A stretch of 43,620 nucleotides of DNA. It comes from JAVBNA01 sp031551875 (lineage in GTDB: Bacteria; Bacillota; Clostridia; Oscillospirales; Acutalibacteraceae). Within the stretch, counting starts at the first letter, position 1. Every line of letters starts with the position of its first letter. The stretch lies in contig JAVBNA010000019.1 of assembly GCA_031551875.1 (NCBI GenBank), positions 1 through 43,620 of the forward strand, read 5' to 3'. A program made the position numbers and the translations under genes. The notes under the pieces were generated by a model. That model was not told the origin of the DNA. It searched no databases and worked only from the letters and a program-made list of their open reading frames with translations. Positions 29,259 to 37,817 of this stretch are shown here, piece by piece.

Positions 29259-30434
29259 ATGCTGAATTTTACCTTTTACAGCCCGACTTATTTTGTGTTC
29301 GGGAAAGAGAAAGAGAAAACCGCCGGACACTATGTCAAACGCTTCGGCGGCAAAAAAGTGCTCATTCATTACGGCGGCGGCTCCGTGGTCAAATCGGGGC
29401 TGCTTGACCGTGTAAAGGTCTCGCTCGACGCCGAGGGCATCCCGTATGTCCTGCTGGGCGGCGCGCAGCCCAACCCCCGCGCGGCGCTCGTGTACGAGGG
29501 CATCGACCTGTGCCGCAGGGAGAGCGTGGATTTTGTGCTTGCGGTCGGCGGTGGCAGCGTCATCGACTCGGCCAAGGGGATCGCACTGGGCGTGCCCTAT
29601 GACGGCGACTTCTGGGACTTCTATAAAAAAGACATTTTTGTGGAAACCGCCCTGCCGGTGGGCACCATTCTAACCATCCCCGCGGCGGGCAGCGAAGGCT
29701 CGCCCGACTCGGTGGTCACGCACGAGGACGGCATGATGAAGCGTGCCGCCCACGGGGAACCGTTGCGCCCCGCTTTTTCCATCCTCAACCCCGAGATGAC
29801 CTACACGCTGCCTGCCTACCAGACGGCGGCCGGCGCGACCGACATCATGGCGCACCTGATGGAGCGCTATTTTACGAACACGCCCGAGGTAGAGGTGACC
29901 GACCGGCTGTGTGAGGGGCTTCTCCTGACCATGATCAAGGAAGTGCCCCGCGTCATCGAGAAGCCCGACCACTACGACGCCCGCGCCAACATTATGTGGA
30001 CAGGCATGGTCGCCCACAACAACATCTGCGGCGTGGGACGTGAGCAGGACTGGGCGAGCCACGGCATCGAGCACGAGTTGTCGGCGCTGTACGACTGTGC
30101 GCACGGCGCGGGTCTCGCGGTGATTTTCCCCGCGTGGATGCAGTATGTGTACAAGCACGACATCGCCCGCTTTGCGCGCTTCGCGGTCAATGTGTGGGGC
30201 TGCACGATGAATGAGCAGAACCCCGAAGCGACCGCCCTCGAAGGCATCGGAAAAACCAAGGATTTCTTTAGGTCGATCGGTATGCCCGTGAGCTTCGCTG
30301 AGATCTGCGCGAAGGAGGAGGACATCCCCCTGATGGCGAAAAAAGCGCTGACCGAGATCGGCAGCGACACGCTGGGCAACTTCGTGCCCCTCAGGGTACC
30401 CGATGTGGAAGCAATTTATAAATTGGCGTTATAG
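29259..30434 (+). CDS. iron-containing alcohol dehydrogenase (butanol dehydrogenase-like)
   Basis: A 391-residue group III NAD(P)-dependent alcohol dehydrogenase, similar in layout to BdhA/YugJ. It has the start FYSPTYFVFGKEKE, the cofactor motif AVGGGSVIDSAKGIA (GGGSxxD), the metal ligands in TDIMAHLMERYF, and GIEHELSALYDCAHGAGLA with the family's closely spaced His residues. It would reduce aldehydes to alcohols or the reverse, typical of solvent- or ethanol-forming clostridia. AGGAG is 9 nt before the ATG. It is monocistronic, ending in a strong terminator. The substrate range cannot be inferred. Confidence 0.93.
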   Translation: MLNFTFYSPTYFVFGKEKEKTAGHYVKRFGGKKVLIHYGGGSVVKSGLLDRVKVSLDAEGIPYVLLGGAQPNPRAALVYEGIDLCRRESVDFVLAVGGGSVIDSAKGIALGVPYDGDFWDFYKKDIFVETALPVGTILTIPAAGSEGSPDSVVTHEDGMMKRAAHGEPLRPAFSILNPEMTYTLPAYQTAAGATDIMAHLMERYFTNTPEVEVTDRLCEGLLLTMIKEVPRVIEKPDHYDARANIMWTGMVAHNNICGVGREQDWASHGIEHELSALYDCAHGAGLAVIFPAWMQYVYKHDIARFARFAVNVWGCTMNEQNPEATALEGIGKTKDFFRSIGMPVSFAEICAKEEDIPLMAKKALTEIGSDTLGNFVPLRVPDVEAIYKLAL

Positions 30435-30436
30435 CG

Positions 30437-30474
30437 ATAAAACAAGCGCGCCCGGAAGGGCGCGCTTGTTTTAT
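30437..30474. terminator. 17-bp-stem bidirectional terminator
   Basis: The arm 30437-30453 (ATAAAACAAGCGCGCCC) pairs exactly with 30458-30474 around GGAA. It serves the alcohol dehydrogenase and the convergent uracil-DNA glycosylase, which ends at 30475. Confidence 0.92.
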
Positions 30475-31050
30475 CTAGATGTAGGTCCGCTCACACACCT
30501 CGTTGATCTTTTCTCTCAGCTTCAAAAAATCCTCAAAGGCCTCGGGCTTCTGGTTGGGGTTGCGCAGCAGCGCCGCCGGATGCAGCATGGGCATCATCCA
30601 CGTTCCGTTCTTGAGCGTCCATTCGCCGTGATCCTTGGTGATTTTGATGTCGGGGCGAATGAGCCGCAGCGCCGCGATGCGCCCTAAACACACAATGATT
30701 TTCGGGCGGATGAGCGCCACTTGGTTGCGCAGCCATGAGAGACAGGCCTCCTGTTCCTCGGGCAGCGGGTCGCGGTTTCCCGGCGGGCGGCACTTGACCA
30801 TGTTGCCGATATATATGTTCTTCTCGCGTGACAGGTCGACCGCCATAAGCATTTTGTCAAGCAGCTTTCCGCCGCGCCCGACAAAGGGCTCGCCCTGCAA
30901 GTCCTCCTGTTCACCCGGGCCTTCCCCGATCAACATGACCTCGGCCTTGGGGTTGCCCACGCCCACGACCACATTGGTCCGCTCCTCGCACAGGCCGCAC
31001 TTTGTGCACGACCGGCAGTCGGATTCAAGCGCTTCCCAGTTTGTATACAT
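30475..31050 (-). CDS. type 4 (family 4) uracil-DNA glycosylase
   Basis: A 191-residue iron-sulfur uracil-DNA glycosylase that removes uracil from deaminated DNA. It has an N-terminal CTKC pair (Cys15/Cys18), IGEGPGEQEDLQGEPFVGR (substrate and catalytic motif region), NMVKCRPPGNRDPLPEE with the third cluster Cys, and a fourth Cys in EACLSWL. The motif MLHPAALLR is near the C-terminus. The start at ATG 31050 follows AGAGG with 8-nt spacing; the longer frame runs through the promoter. It is transcribed from a promoter that overlaps, head to head, the pheS promoter. Confidence 0.94.
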   Translation of the reverse strand: MYTNWEALESDCRSCTKCGLCEERTNVVVGVGNPKAEVMLIGEGPGEQEDLQGEPFVGRGGKLLDKMLMAVDLSREKNIYIGNMVKCRPPGNRDPLPEEQEACLSWLRNQVALIRPKIIVCLGRIAALRLIRPDIKITKDHGEWTLKNGTWMMPMLHPAALLRNPNQKPEAFEDFLKLREKINEVCERTYI

Positions 31051-31080
31051 AGGAGATACCTCTCTTTCGAAATTCGTCCT

Positions 31081-31110
31081 ATTATACCACAGCGCCCGGA
31101 CAATTGACAA
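31081..31110 (-). promoter_or_regulatory. promoter of uracil-DNA glycosylase
   Basis: On the minus strand, TTGTCA (31110-31105), 18-nt spacer, TATAAT (31086-31081). Its -35 box shares bases with the divergent pheS promoter. Confidence 0.75.
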
Positions 31111-31132
31111 GCGCGGCGCTTTGTGATACAAT
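31104..31132 (+). promoter_or_regulatory. promoter of the pheS-pheT operon
   Basis: TTGACA (31104-31109), 17-nt spacer, TACAAT (31127-31132). It lies about 280 nt upstream of pheS and drives the T-box leader. The -35 overlaps that of the opposing glycosylase gene, so polymerase binding may be mutually exclusive. Confidence 0.82.
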
Positions 31133-31398
31133 GCAGAAAAATGAAAGCAAAGAAGACGTGTGAGTAGTACATAACCGCGCTTTTCAGAGAGAGGGCATCA
31201 CCGGCTGCAAGTGCCCTTACCCGCCTTTGTACGAAATTTCAGCGTTGGAGCTCCCCGTGAAAAGCATTGGTGCGGTAAGCGGGGTGTAGCCGCTGCATTA
31301 AGGCGGGCATAAGTGCGCGGGGCATCCCGCGAATTTGGGTGGTACCGCGAGGAAATCTCGTCCCTTATTACGGTTAAGGGCGGGATTATTTTTTTTGT
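31133..31398 (+). ncRNA. T-box riboswitch leader, phenylalanine-specific
   Basis: The leader holds AGTA (31163-31166), an apical stem GGGCA/TGCCC with a GCTG (GNUG-type) loop, and a TTC triplet at 31238-31240 in the expected specifier-loop position, matching Phe. The canonical T-box TGGGTGGTACCGCG is at 31336-31349. The final hairpin (31354-31387) ends in a T-run at 31389-31397. Uncharged tRNA-Phe would stabilise the antiterminator and turn on pheST. The specifier call is from position by eye. Confidence 0.93.
31354..31397 (+). terminator. regulated terminator of the T-box leader
   Basis: A stem of about 13 bp with one bulge: AATCTCG and CCCTTA pair with TAAGGG and CGGGATT, followed by eight or more T. 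It competes with the antiterminator formed with the T-box sequence. Confidence 0.85.
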
Positions 31399-31411
31399 AA
31401 AGGAGATCGAA

Positions 31412-32440
31412 ATGATGTTGGAAAAAACAGCAGGGATTCGCTCAGAATTCCAGGCGCTCATCAAAGAAGCGGCCAATTCGGCCGACGTGGAACGGCTGCG
31501 GATCGAATTTCTGGGTAAAAAGGGGCAGGTGTCCCAGCTTTTGGGCGAACTCAAAAACGTGGCCAATGACCTCAAGCGTGAGGCGGGCCAGCACATTAAC
31601 GACGTAAAACGCCTGATTGAGGAGGAGCTTCAGCGCAAGCTTGAGGAAATCTCCCGCATGGAGGTGCAGCTGCTGATCGACGCGGCGGAGAGCTATGACG
31701 ACACGCTGCCGGGCGGGGGAGAGAAGGGCTCGTTTCATCCCATCACGCTGGTGCAGCGCGAGCTGGAGGAAATCTTCCAGAGCATGGGCTTTGCGATCGA
31801 GGATTACGTCGAGGTGGTGGACGACTTCCATAATTTCGAAGCGCTCAACATCCCCAAGAACCACCCCGCCCGCGACATGCAGGACACCTATTATCTCAGC
31901 AACGGGCAGCTTCTGAAAACCCATACCTCCGCTGCGCAAAACGCGATCATGCGCAAATACGGCGCGCCGCTACGCGCGGTGTTCCCCGGACGCTGCTTCC
32001 GCAACGAGTCGACCGACGCCTGTCATGAGAACACCTTCTTCCAGATGGAGGGCATCATGGTCGACGAGAACATCTCTATCTCGAACCTGATTTACTTCAT
32101 GAAAACCATGCTGTCGGAGGTGTTCAAACAGGACATTACGGTGCGCCTGCGCCCCGGCTTCTTCCCCTTTGTCGAGCCGGGCTTCGAGCTGGATATCAGT
32201 TGCCTGATCTGCGGCGGCGAGGGCTGTCCCTCCTGCAAAAACTCCGGCTGGCTGGAGCTGTGCCCCTGCGGCATGATCCATCCCAACGTCCTCCAGTACG
32301 GCGGCATTGACACCGAGAAGTACACCGGCTTTGCCTTTGGCCTGGGGCTGACACGCCTGGCCATGATGAAGTACGGCATTTCGGATATCCGGACGTTCAA
32401 CTCGGGCAATCTTAAAGCGCTTTCGCAATTTGTAGGGTAA
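31412..32440 (+). CDS. pheS: phenylalanyl-tRNA synthetase alpha subunit
   Basis: A 342-residue alpha subunit of the (alpha-beta)2 enzyme that charges tRNA-Phe. It has an N-terminal coiled-coil (1-85), then the class II catalytic core with motif 2 FRNESTDACHENTFFQMEG and motif 3 FAFGLGLTRLAMM. The Phe-binding region includes FVEPGFELDISC, and CLICGGEGCPSC is a local Cys-rich insertion near motif 2/3. AAGGAG lies 6 nt before the ATG at 31412; the longer open frame extends into the T-box terminator. It is followed by pheT after 12 nt. Confidence 0.97.
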   Translation: MMLEKTAGIRSEFQALIKEAANSADVERLRIEFLGKKGQVSQLLGELKNVANDLKREAGQHINDVKRLIEEELQRKLEEISRMEVQLLIDAAESYDDTLPGGGEKGSFHPITLVQRELEEIFQSMGFAIEDYVEVVDDFHNFEALNIPKNHPARDMQDTYYLSNGQLLKTHTSAAQNAIMRKYGAPLRAVFPGRCFRNESTDACHENTFFQMEGIMVDENISISNLIYFMKTMLSEVFKQDITVRLRPGFFPFVEPGFELDISCLICGGEGCPSCKNSGWLELCPCGMIHPNVLQYGGIDTEKYTGFAFGLGLTRLAMMKYGISDIRTFNSGNLKALSQFVG

Positions 32441-32452
32441 GGGGGTAATCAT

Positions 32453-34819
32453 ATGTTAGTATCGATGAACTGGATCAGGGATTATGTGGATCTTTCGGGA
32501 ATCGGCATTGAAGAACTCATCCAGCGTTTTACGTTGTCCACGGCCGAGGTTGAGGACGTGTTTTATAAAGGCAGCGATGTCCAGGGCGTATACGTCGCGC
32601 AGATTGAGCGGGTGGACAATCATCCCGACTCAAAAAAGCTCCACCTGCTAAAGATCAGCACAGGAGACAGGGTCTATGACTGTGTGTGCGGTGCGCCTAA
32701 CGTGGCGGAGGGGCAGAAGGTCGCTTTTGTGGTGGCAGGCGGACGCCTGCCCGGCGGTGAGATCACCGAGGCCACCGTGGCGGGTTATCCGTCCCAGGGC
32801 ATGTGCTGCTCGGAGGCGGAGCTCGGCATCAGCGACGACCACTCTGGGCTGATGGAGCTGCCGGACGACCTCACGGTGGGCGCCGACCTGTGCGACGTCT
32901 ACCCGATTCGCGACGTGGTCTTTGAGGTGGATAACAAATCGCTCACCAACCGGCCCGACCTGTGGGGGAACTACGGCATTGCGCGGGAGTTTTCGGCCAT
33001 TACCGGACGCCCGCTCAAAGCCCTTTCGCTCTCGGACGATGCCTTTGACCTGCCCGGGAAAACCGAGGTGACCATCGGGCGGGAGGATCTGGCGTACCGC
33101 TACTCCTGCCTGAAGATGGAAAACATCAAGCGGACGAAAAGCCCCGTCGACATGAAAATCCGCCTGACCTACTGCGGCCTGCGCCCCATAAACCTGCTCG
33201 CCGACCTGACCAACTACATCATGCTTGAGCTTGGCCAGCCCACCCACGCCTTTGACGCGGAAAAAATCGACTGCATCCGCGTGGATACGCCCAAGGAGAT
33301 GCTGCCCTTTGTGACGCTGGACGGGGTCGAGCGCACCGTGGACGCCGACACTCTGCTCATCTACAACGGCACACAGCCTGTCGCCATCGCGGGCATCATG
33401 GGCGGCCTGAATTCGGAGATTGTCGGCACGACCACGAGCGTCCTGCTGGAATCGGCCAACTTTGACGGCGTGTGCGTGCGAAAATCCTCCTCGCGGTTGG
33501 GGCTGCGCACCGATTCGAGCATGCGGTACGAGAAAACCCTCGACACTGAGCTGACCGTGACCGCCATCCGCCGCTTTGTGTTCCTGCTGACCAGCGTTGA
33601 CCCCGGTGCGCGCGTCGGCTCCGGGCTGTCCGACGTCTATGTCAGGCGCTTCCCGGAGATTGAGCTTTCCTTCACAAAAGCCTACGTAGACCGCTACACC
33701 GGTATCAACATCAGCGCTGAACGCATCCTGGGCACGCTGGTTTCGCTTGGTTTTACGGTGCGCTTAGAGGGGGAGGACACCTTCCATGTACAGGTGCCGT
33801 CCTGGCGCGCGACCAAGGATGTCACCCTCAAGGCCGACCTGATCGAAGAGATTACCCGCATTTACGGCTATGACAACTTTGAGATTTCCACGACGCTCAG
33901 CCCGCTGAAACCGGTGCTCAAAACGACCGGAAAAAGGGAGGAGGAGACCTATAAAGAGCTACTCGTGCATAAATACGCCCTGCACGAGGTGCATTCCTAT
34001 CTCTGGTGCGACGGCAAAAAGAATAAGCGCCTTGGCATTGAGGTCGAGGACAACGTTCGCATCCTCAACATTTCCACGCCGGAAAACGGCACCCTACGCT
34101 CCTCCATGCTGCCCACGCTGCTGTCCTTTGTCTATGAAAACCGTGCGTTTGCGCCCTACTTCGGACTGTTTGAAGCCGGGCGCGTGATTGACGGCGTCGA
34201 TGAGCAGAGCCAGTGCCGGGAAAAGCGCCGGCTGGGTATCGTGTTCTTTGACAAGGAGCGCACCGAAAAGGAGCTTTACTTCCACGCGGTGGATGTGGTG
34301 CAAAACCTGTTTGCCGCCGCGAAGCGCTGCGCGGCGGGGTTTGAGAAGCGCTCGCCCGCCCATGCGTGGCAGCATCCCAAGAATACCTCCGCTGTAATGC
34401 TGGGCGGTCAGGACTGCGGCGTGATCTGCACGCTGCACCCCACGAATCTCGCGAAGCTCGACAAGAACGCGGCGGTTGTGTGCGTGGAGCTCGACCTCGA
34501 TTCGGTGTATGCTGTGCCCGCCCAATCCATTGCCTTCAAGGAGCCTTCGAGGTTTCCCTCCATCGACGTTGACCTCTCCCTTGTCGTGGACGGAGGACGG
34601 CGCTACGCTGAACTGGAGCAGGTGTGGACGGCGCTCAGATTGGAGGCGCTCAACAACGTGCAAGTAATTGACCTTTACGAAACAGAAGAATTCAAAAGCA
34701 TCGCCATTCGCTTCTCCTTCGGGCTGTCCGACCGGACGATGTCCATGGAAGAGGTGCAAGGCATGGTTTCCAAAATCGTGGAGGGGCTGTCCAGGATTGG
34801 TGTCCAGCTTCGCTCTTAA
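32453..34819 (+). CDS. pheT: phenylalanyl-tRNA synthetase beta subunit
   Basis: A 788-residue beta subunit. It has an N-terminal tRNA-binding OB fold (about 40-150) with HPDSKKLHLLKI, B3/B4 editing domain (about 210-370) with TNYIMLELGQPTHAFDAEK and GIMGG, B5 domain, a catalytic-like core, and a C-terminal anticodon-binding FDX-ACB domain (about 695-788) ending MSMEEVQGMVSKIVEGLSRIG. The length is typical. The ATG follows AAGGGGG. It is the second gene of the T-box-controlled operon and is closed by a bidirectional terminator. Confidence 0.97.
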   Translation: MLVSMNWIRDYVDLSGIGIEELIQRFTLSTAEVEDVFYKGSDVQGVYVAQIERVDNHPDSKKLHLLKISTGDRVYDCVCGAPNVAEGQKVAFVVAGGRLPGGEITEATVAGYPSQGMCCSEAELGISDDHSGLMELPDDLTVGADLCDVYPIRDVVFEVDNKSLTNRPDLWGNYGIAREFSAITGRPLKALSLSDDAFDLPGKTEVTIGREDLAYRYSCLKMENIKRTKSPVDMKIRLTYCGLRPINLLADLTNYIMLELGQPTHAFDAEKIDCIRVDTPKEMLPFVTLDGVERTVDADTLLIYNGTQPVAIAGIMGGLNSEIVGTTTSVLLESANFDGVCVRKSSSRLGLRTDSSMRYEKTLDTELTVTAIRRFVFLLTSVDPGARVGSGLSDVYVRRFPEIELSFTKAYVDRYTGINISAERILGTLVSLGFTVRLEGEDTFHVQVPSWRATKDVTLKADLIEEITRIYGYDNFEISTTLSPLKPVLKTTGKREEETYKELLVHKYALHEVHSYLWCDGKKNKRLGIEVEDNVRILNISTPENGTLRSSMLPTLLSFVYENRAFAPYFGLFEAGRVIDGVDEQSQCREKRRLGIVFFDKERTEKELYFHAVDVVQNLFAAAKRCAAGFEKRSPAHAWQHPKNTSAVMLGGQDCGVICTLHPTNLAKLDKNAAVVCVELDLDSVYAVPAQSIAFKEPSRFPSIDVDLSLVVDGGRRYAELEQVWTALRLEALNNVQVIDLYETEEFKSIAIRFSFGLSDRTMSMEEVQGMVSKIVEGLSRIGVQLRS

Positions 34820-34827
34820 CGGCAAAA

Positions 34828-34853
34828 AAGCCCCGCGCTTCTGCGCGGGGCTT
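34828..34853. terminator. bidirectional terminator after pheT
   Basis: AAGCCCCGCGC (34828-34838) pairs with GCGCGGGGCTT (34843-34853) around TTCT, with an A-tract before it. It is shared with the convergent TIGR03936-type gene. Confidence 0.88.
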
Positions 34854-34856
34854 ATC

Positions 34857-35516
34857 TTATGCGAAGGGACGCATGTCTTTGTTGTAGGCGTCCAGCCGCT
34901 GGATTTTGATATGCAGGGCATACGGCAGATGCTTGCACAGCGCATCGAACACCACGGTCGGGTTGATGTTCTGTGTGCTTCCGGCGGGCAGGACGATGTC
35001 GATCTGCACACCGTTTTCGTCAGCATTCACGGTGTAATGGCTCAAAAATGGCGACAAGTCAATTTCCTTTACGCCTGATTTTGTCCGGCGCGCCACGAGA
35101 AGTTCCGGCCTCGAGAGCACCTCGCCGATCTGTTCCCTGAGAGTCTCGCCGATGACGCCGTCCGCACGGATCAAAAGCGAATAGCGCGCAAACGCGATCA
35201 CACCTGGCTTCATGACCGCCTCTTTGATGTCGGCCACGCGGATTCCTCCGGGCAGCACGGCGTTCAGCCTGTTCTTGATGTCCTCGAACGGGACATCCTC
35301 CAGAAGCTTCATATCCATGGTTTCCCGAAGCCCTTCCTGTCCGAGCGAGAGGGGCAGGGCAAAGGTGGTGAAGGGGTGCGGGTTAAAGCCCTCGGTGTAC
35401 CAGATGGGGAGCTGCGCCCGTCGCAGCGCGCGGATCATACAGCGGTTGAGGTCAAGGTGGGAGACGTACTTGGCGACTCCCGTTTTTTCAAACCATACCC
35501 TAACGAGCTTCAACAC
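34857..35516 (-). CDS. TIGR03936 / DUF2344 family protein, partner of radical SAM enzyme
   Basis: A 219-residue protein of the DUF2344 family that is regularly encoded beside, or fused to, TIGR03960 radical SAM proteins. It has the family opening RVWFEKTGVAKYVSHLDLNR and the segment YTEGFNPHPFTTFALPLSLG. The GTG start at 35516 follows GGAGGG by about 6 nt and overlaps the upstream radical SAM gene by 17 nt. The biochemical role of the family is not established; RNA-related functions are suspected from neighbours such as ribonuclease G in other genomes, which is not present here. Confidence 0.9.
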   Translation of the reverse strand: MLKLVRVWFEKTGVAKYVSHLDLNRCMIRALRRAQLPIWYTEGFNPHPFTTFALPLSLGQEGLRETMDMKLLEDVPFEDIKNRLNAVLPGGIRVADIKEAVMKPGVIAFARYSLLIRADGVIGETLREQIGEVLSRPELLVARRTKSGVKEIDLSPFLSHYTVNADENGVQIDIVLPAGSTQNINPTVVFDALCKHLPYALHIKIQRLDAYNKDMRPFA

Positions 35517-37341
35517 AGATTCCCTCCCCCCAGACGGCGGCGCCGCAGGCCGAGCAGGCTTCGCGGCAGTTTTGTGTGGTGCGGGCGGCGTAGGCCTGTT
35601 CGCACTCGGTCTGTAAAAAGGCTTTGGTCACGCCGTAATCCAGATGATCCCACGGCAAAACCTCTGAAAACGCCCGTTTGCGGTTTGCGTAAAAGACGGG
35701 GTCAATCCCGCAGGCGTTGAAGGCGTCCATCCAGGTGTCATACCTGAAAAAGTCCGACCAGCCGTCAAACCTGCACCCGCGTTTGTGCGCTTCCAGAAGC
35801 ACCGCGCCCAGCCGCCGGTCGCCCCGCGCGAACACGCCCTCCAGAAAACTTGTGGAGGCGTCGTGGTAGTTGAGCTTGATCTTACGGGTGGTCAGATTCT
35901 GGAGCAAGTGCTTCTGTTTGCCTTCAAACTGCTCGAGCGTGTCCTGCGCCTCCCACTGGAAGGGGGTAAAGGGTTTGGGCACGAAGCAGGAGGCGCTGAC
36001 TGTTACACCGACGCTCTTGCCCTTGGGCTTGTTCGGGTTCTGATAGTAGGCGTTGACCACCGCCTGCCCAAGCGCCGGAATGCCCGCGACGTCCTCCATC
36101 GTTTCGGTGGGCAGCCCGATCATAAAGTACAGCTTGACCTTGGTCCATCCGCCGCGGAAGGCCTTCCGGCAGGTGGAGAGGATGTCCTCCTCGGTGATAT
36201 TTTTATTGATGACGTCGCGCAGCCGCTGGGTGCCCGCTTCGGGCGCAAAGGTCAGACCGGCGCGGCGCACGATGTTGAGCTTTTGCATGATTTCATTGGA
36301 AAAACCGTCAATGCGTAGCGACGGCAACGATAAGCTGACCATTTCCCGCTCGGACCAGTCGGATAGGGCGGTCAGCAGACCCGTGATGTCGGAGTAGTCA
36401 CTTGAACTGAGCGACGAGAGGGAGACCTCCTCATAGCCGGTGCTGCCGCACAGGTCGCTGCACTGCTTCTGGATGGTCTCGATGGACTTTTCGCGCACGG
36501 GGCGGCAGAGAAAGCCCGCCTGACAAAACCGGCAGCCGCGAATGCAGCCTCTGAAAATTTCGGAGACCGACCGGTCATGCACGATTTCAAGGTATGGAAC
36601 CAGCAGACGGTCGGGGTAAAAGGCGGTGTCCATGTCCCGCACGATGCGTTTGCGGATCTTTTCTGGCGCGTCCTCCCGGGGAGCCACCGCCTCAATCGTG
36701 CCGTCGTCTCTGTAGGACACCTCATAGAGCGAGGGGACATACACCCCCTCCACCTGCGCGGCGCGGCGCAGAAACGTCTCCTTGTCCGCGCCTTCTTTTT
36801 TACACGTGCGGTAGAGCTCGACCAGCTCGACGCCCACCTCCTCGCCTTCGCCTAGCACGAACAGGTCGACAAAATCGGCGAGCGGCTCAGGGTTACAGGC
36901 ACACGGCCCGCCCGCAATCACAAGCTGAGAAAGCCCCTGCCGCTCACTTGCGAGCAGAGGCACACCTGAGAGCGCGAGTATGTTCAGCAGGTTCGAATAG
37001 CTCAGCTCATATTGCAGGGTGAAACCGAGGATGTCAAATTCGCTGACCGGGTCTCCGCTTTCGAGGGCATAGAGGGGAAGACCGTGTTCTCTGAGCTTCT
37101 CCTCCATGTCCGCCCACGGGGCAAACACGCGCTCACACCACACGCCCTCCATCTGGTTAAAAAGGTAGTAGAGGATGGACAGTCCCAGGTGCGACATGCC
37201 CACCTCATATACGTCGGGGAAGCAGAACGCGAATCGGACGTCCACCTGATCCAGGGGCTTTTGCACGCTGTTTAGCTCCCCGCCCGTGTATCGGCCGGGT
37301 TTTTGCACGCTCAGCAGGATATTTTCGATTTTTTCATGCAT
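35500..37341 (-). CDS. TIGR03960-type B12-binding radical SAM protein
   Basis: A 613-residue protein. The N-terminal region (about 1-200) is a B12-binding-like fold (FPDVYEVGMSHLGLSILYYL). The radical SAM core (about 245-470) carries the cluster motif CIRGCRFC (CX3CX2C), and the C-terminal tail ends with Cys-rich EACSACGAAVWGEG. The substrate is unknown. The ATG at 37341 is preceded by AAAGGA and by a consensus-like promoter at 37381-37409. It is coupled by overlap to the DUF2344 gene, the usual arrangement in Firmicutes. Confidence 0.92.
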   Translation of the reverse strand: MHEKIENILLSVQKPGRYTGGELNSVQKPLDQVDVRFAFCFPDVYEVGMSHLGLSILYYLFNQMEGVWCERVFAPWADMEEKLREHGLPLYALESGDPVSEFDILGFTLQYELSYSNLLNILALSGVPLLASERQGLSQLVIAGGPCACNPEPLADFVDLFVLGEGEEVGVELVELYRTCKKEGADKETFLRRAAQVEGVYVPSLYEVSYRDDGTIEAVAPREDAPEKIRKRIVRDMDTAFYPDRLLVPYLEIVHDRSVSEIFRGCIRGCRFCQAGFLCRPVREKSIETIQKQCSDLCGSTGYEEVSLSSLSSSDYSDITGLLTALSDWSEREMVSLSLPSLRIDGFSNEIMQKLNIVRRAGLTFAPEAGTQRLRDVINKNITEEDILSTCRKAFRGGWTKVKLYFMIGLPTETMEDVAGIPALGQAVVNAYYQNPNKPKGKSVGVTVSASCFVPKPFTPFQWEAQDTLEQFEGKQKHLLQNLTTRKIKLNYHDASTSFLEGVFARGDRRLGAVLLEAHKRGCRFDGWSDFFRYDTWMDAFNACGIDPVFYANRKRAFSEVLPWDHLDYGVTKAFLQTECEQAYAARTTQNCREACSACGAAVWGEGICVEAR

Positions 37342-37380
37342 ACAACAGGTTCCTTTCGGGGCAAAACATTATAAAATAAT

Positions 37381-37409
37381 ATTATACTTGAAAGCGCCCC
37401 GATTTGCAA
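37381..37409 (-). promoter_or_regulatory. promoter of the radical SAM operon
   Basis: On the minus strand, TTGCAA (37409-37404), 17-nt spacer, TATAAT (37386-37381). Confidence 0.7.
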
Positions 37410-37415
37410 ATGATA

Positions 37416-37706
37416 TCATCCATTAAACATGGATCTCCAGTTGTGCGGCTTTTTTTTGCGTATGCGCGGCGGGTCATAATTGACCAGAATGGTGTCTTCG
37501 CCGATCACCTCAATTTCACACCACTTGATCACGATGTCCTCCTCACGTCCAAGGATGCCGAACAATTTACACTTCCCGAAGATCACAATCGCAACCAGCT
37601 CGGCAGTACAGGTATCCACCTCGACGTCACTGACACAGCCCAGCCGCGTGCCGTCCTTGACGCTGATGACCTCCTTATTGCGCATATCCACGATTCTGCA
37701 TGTCAT
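37416..37706 (-). CDS. YlmC/YmxH-family PRC-barrel sporulation protein
   Basis: A 96-residue PRC-barrel protein of the YlmC/YmxH family, whose Bacillus members are expressed in the mother cell during sporulation. The barrel strands RNKEVISVKDGTRLGCVSDV and LFGILGREEDIVIKWCEIEV fit the family. The basic tail PRIRKKKPHNW is typical. The ATG at 37706 is chosen for GGAGG 8 nt upstream; an earlier ATG at 37727 has none. It lies 6 nt upstream of the radical SAM promoter and divergent from dapF. Molecular function is unknown. Confidence 0.85.
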   Translation of the reverse strand: MTCRIVDMRNKEVISVKDGTRLGCVSDVEVDTCTAELVAIVIFGKCKLFGILGREEDIVIKWCEIEVIGEDTILVNYDPPRIRKKKPHNWRSMFNG

Positions 37707-37751
37707 ACAGAACACCTCCATATTCATGTATATTCACTGATGCGTCACTTC

Positions 37752-37780
37752 TTGACAGCCGATTCCATATATTGTATATT
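37752..37780 (+). promoter_or_regulatory. sigma-A promoter of dapF-dapL
   Basis: TTGACA (37752-37757), 17-nt spacer, TATATT (37775-37780), about 38 nt before the dapF start. Confidence 0.8.
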
Positions 37781-37817
37781 CAATAGTAAGCTTTTGTATG
37801 AGAGGAGAAACGACAGG

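Noticed and set aside
37404..37817. 138-codon N-terminal extension of dapF
   Set aside because: It is antisense to the YlmC-like gene and passes through the dapF promoter; the family starts at the ATG at 37818.
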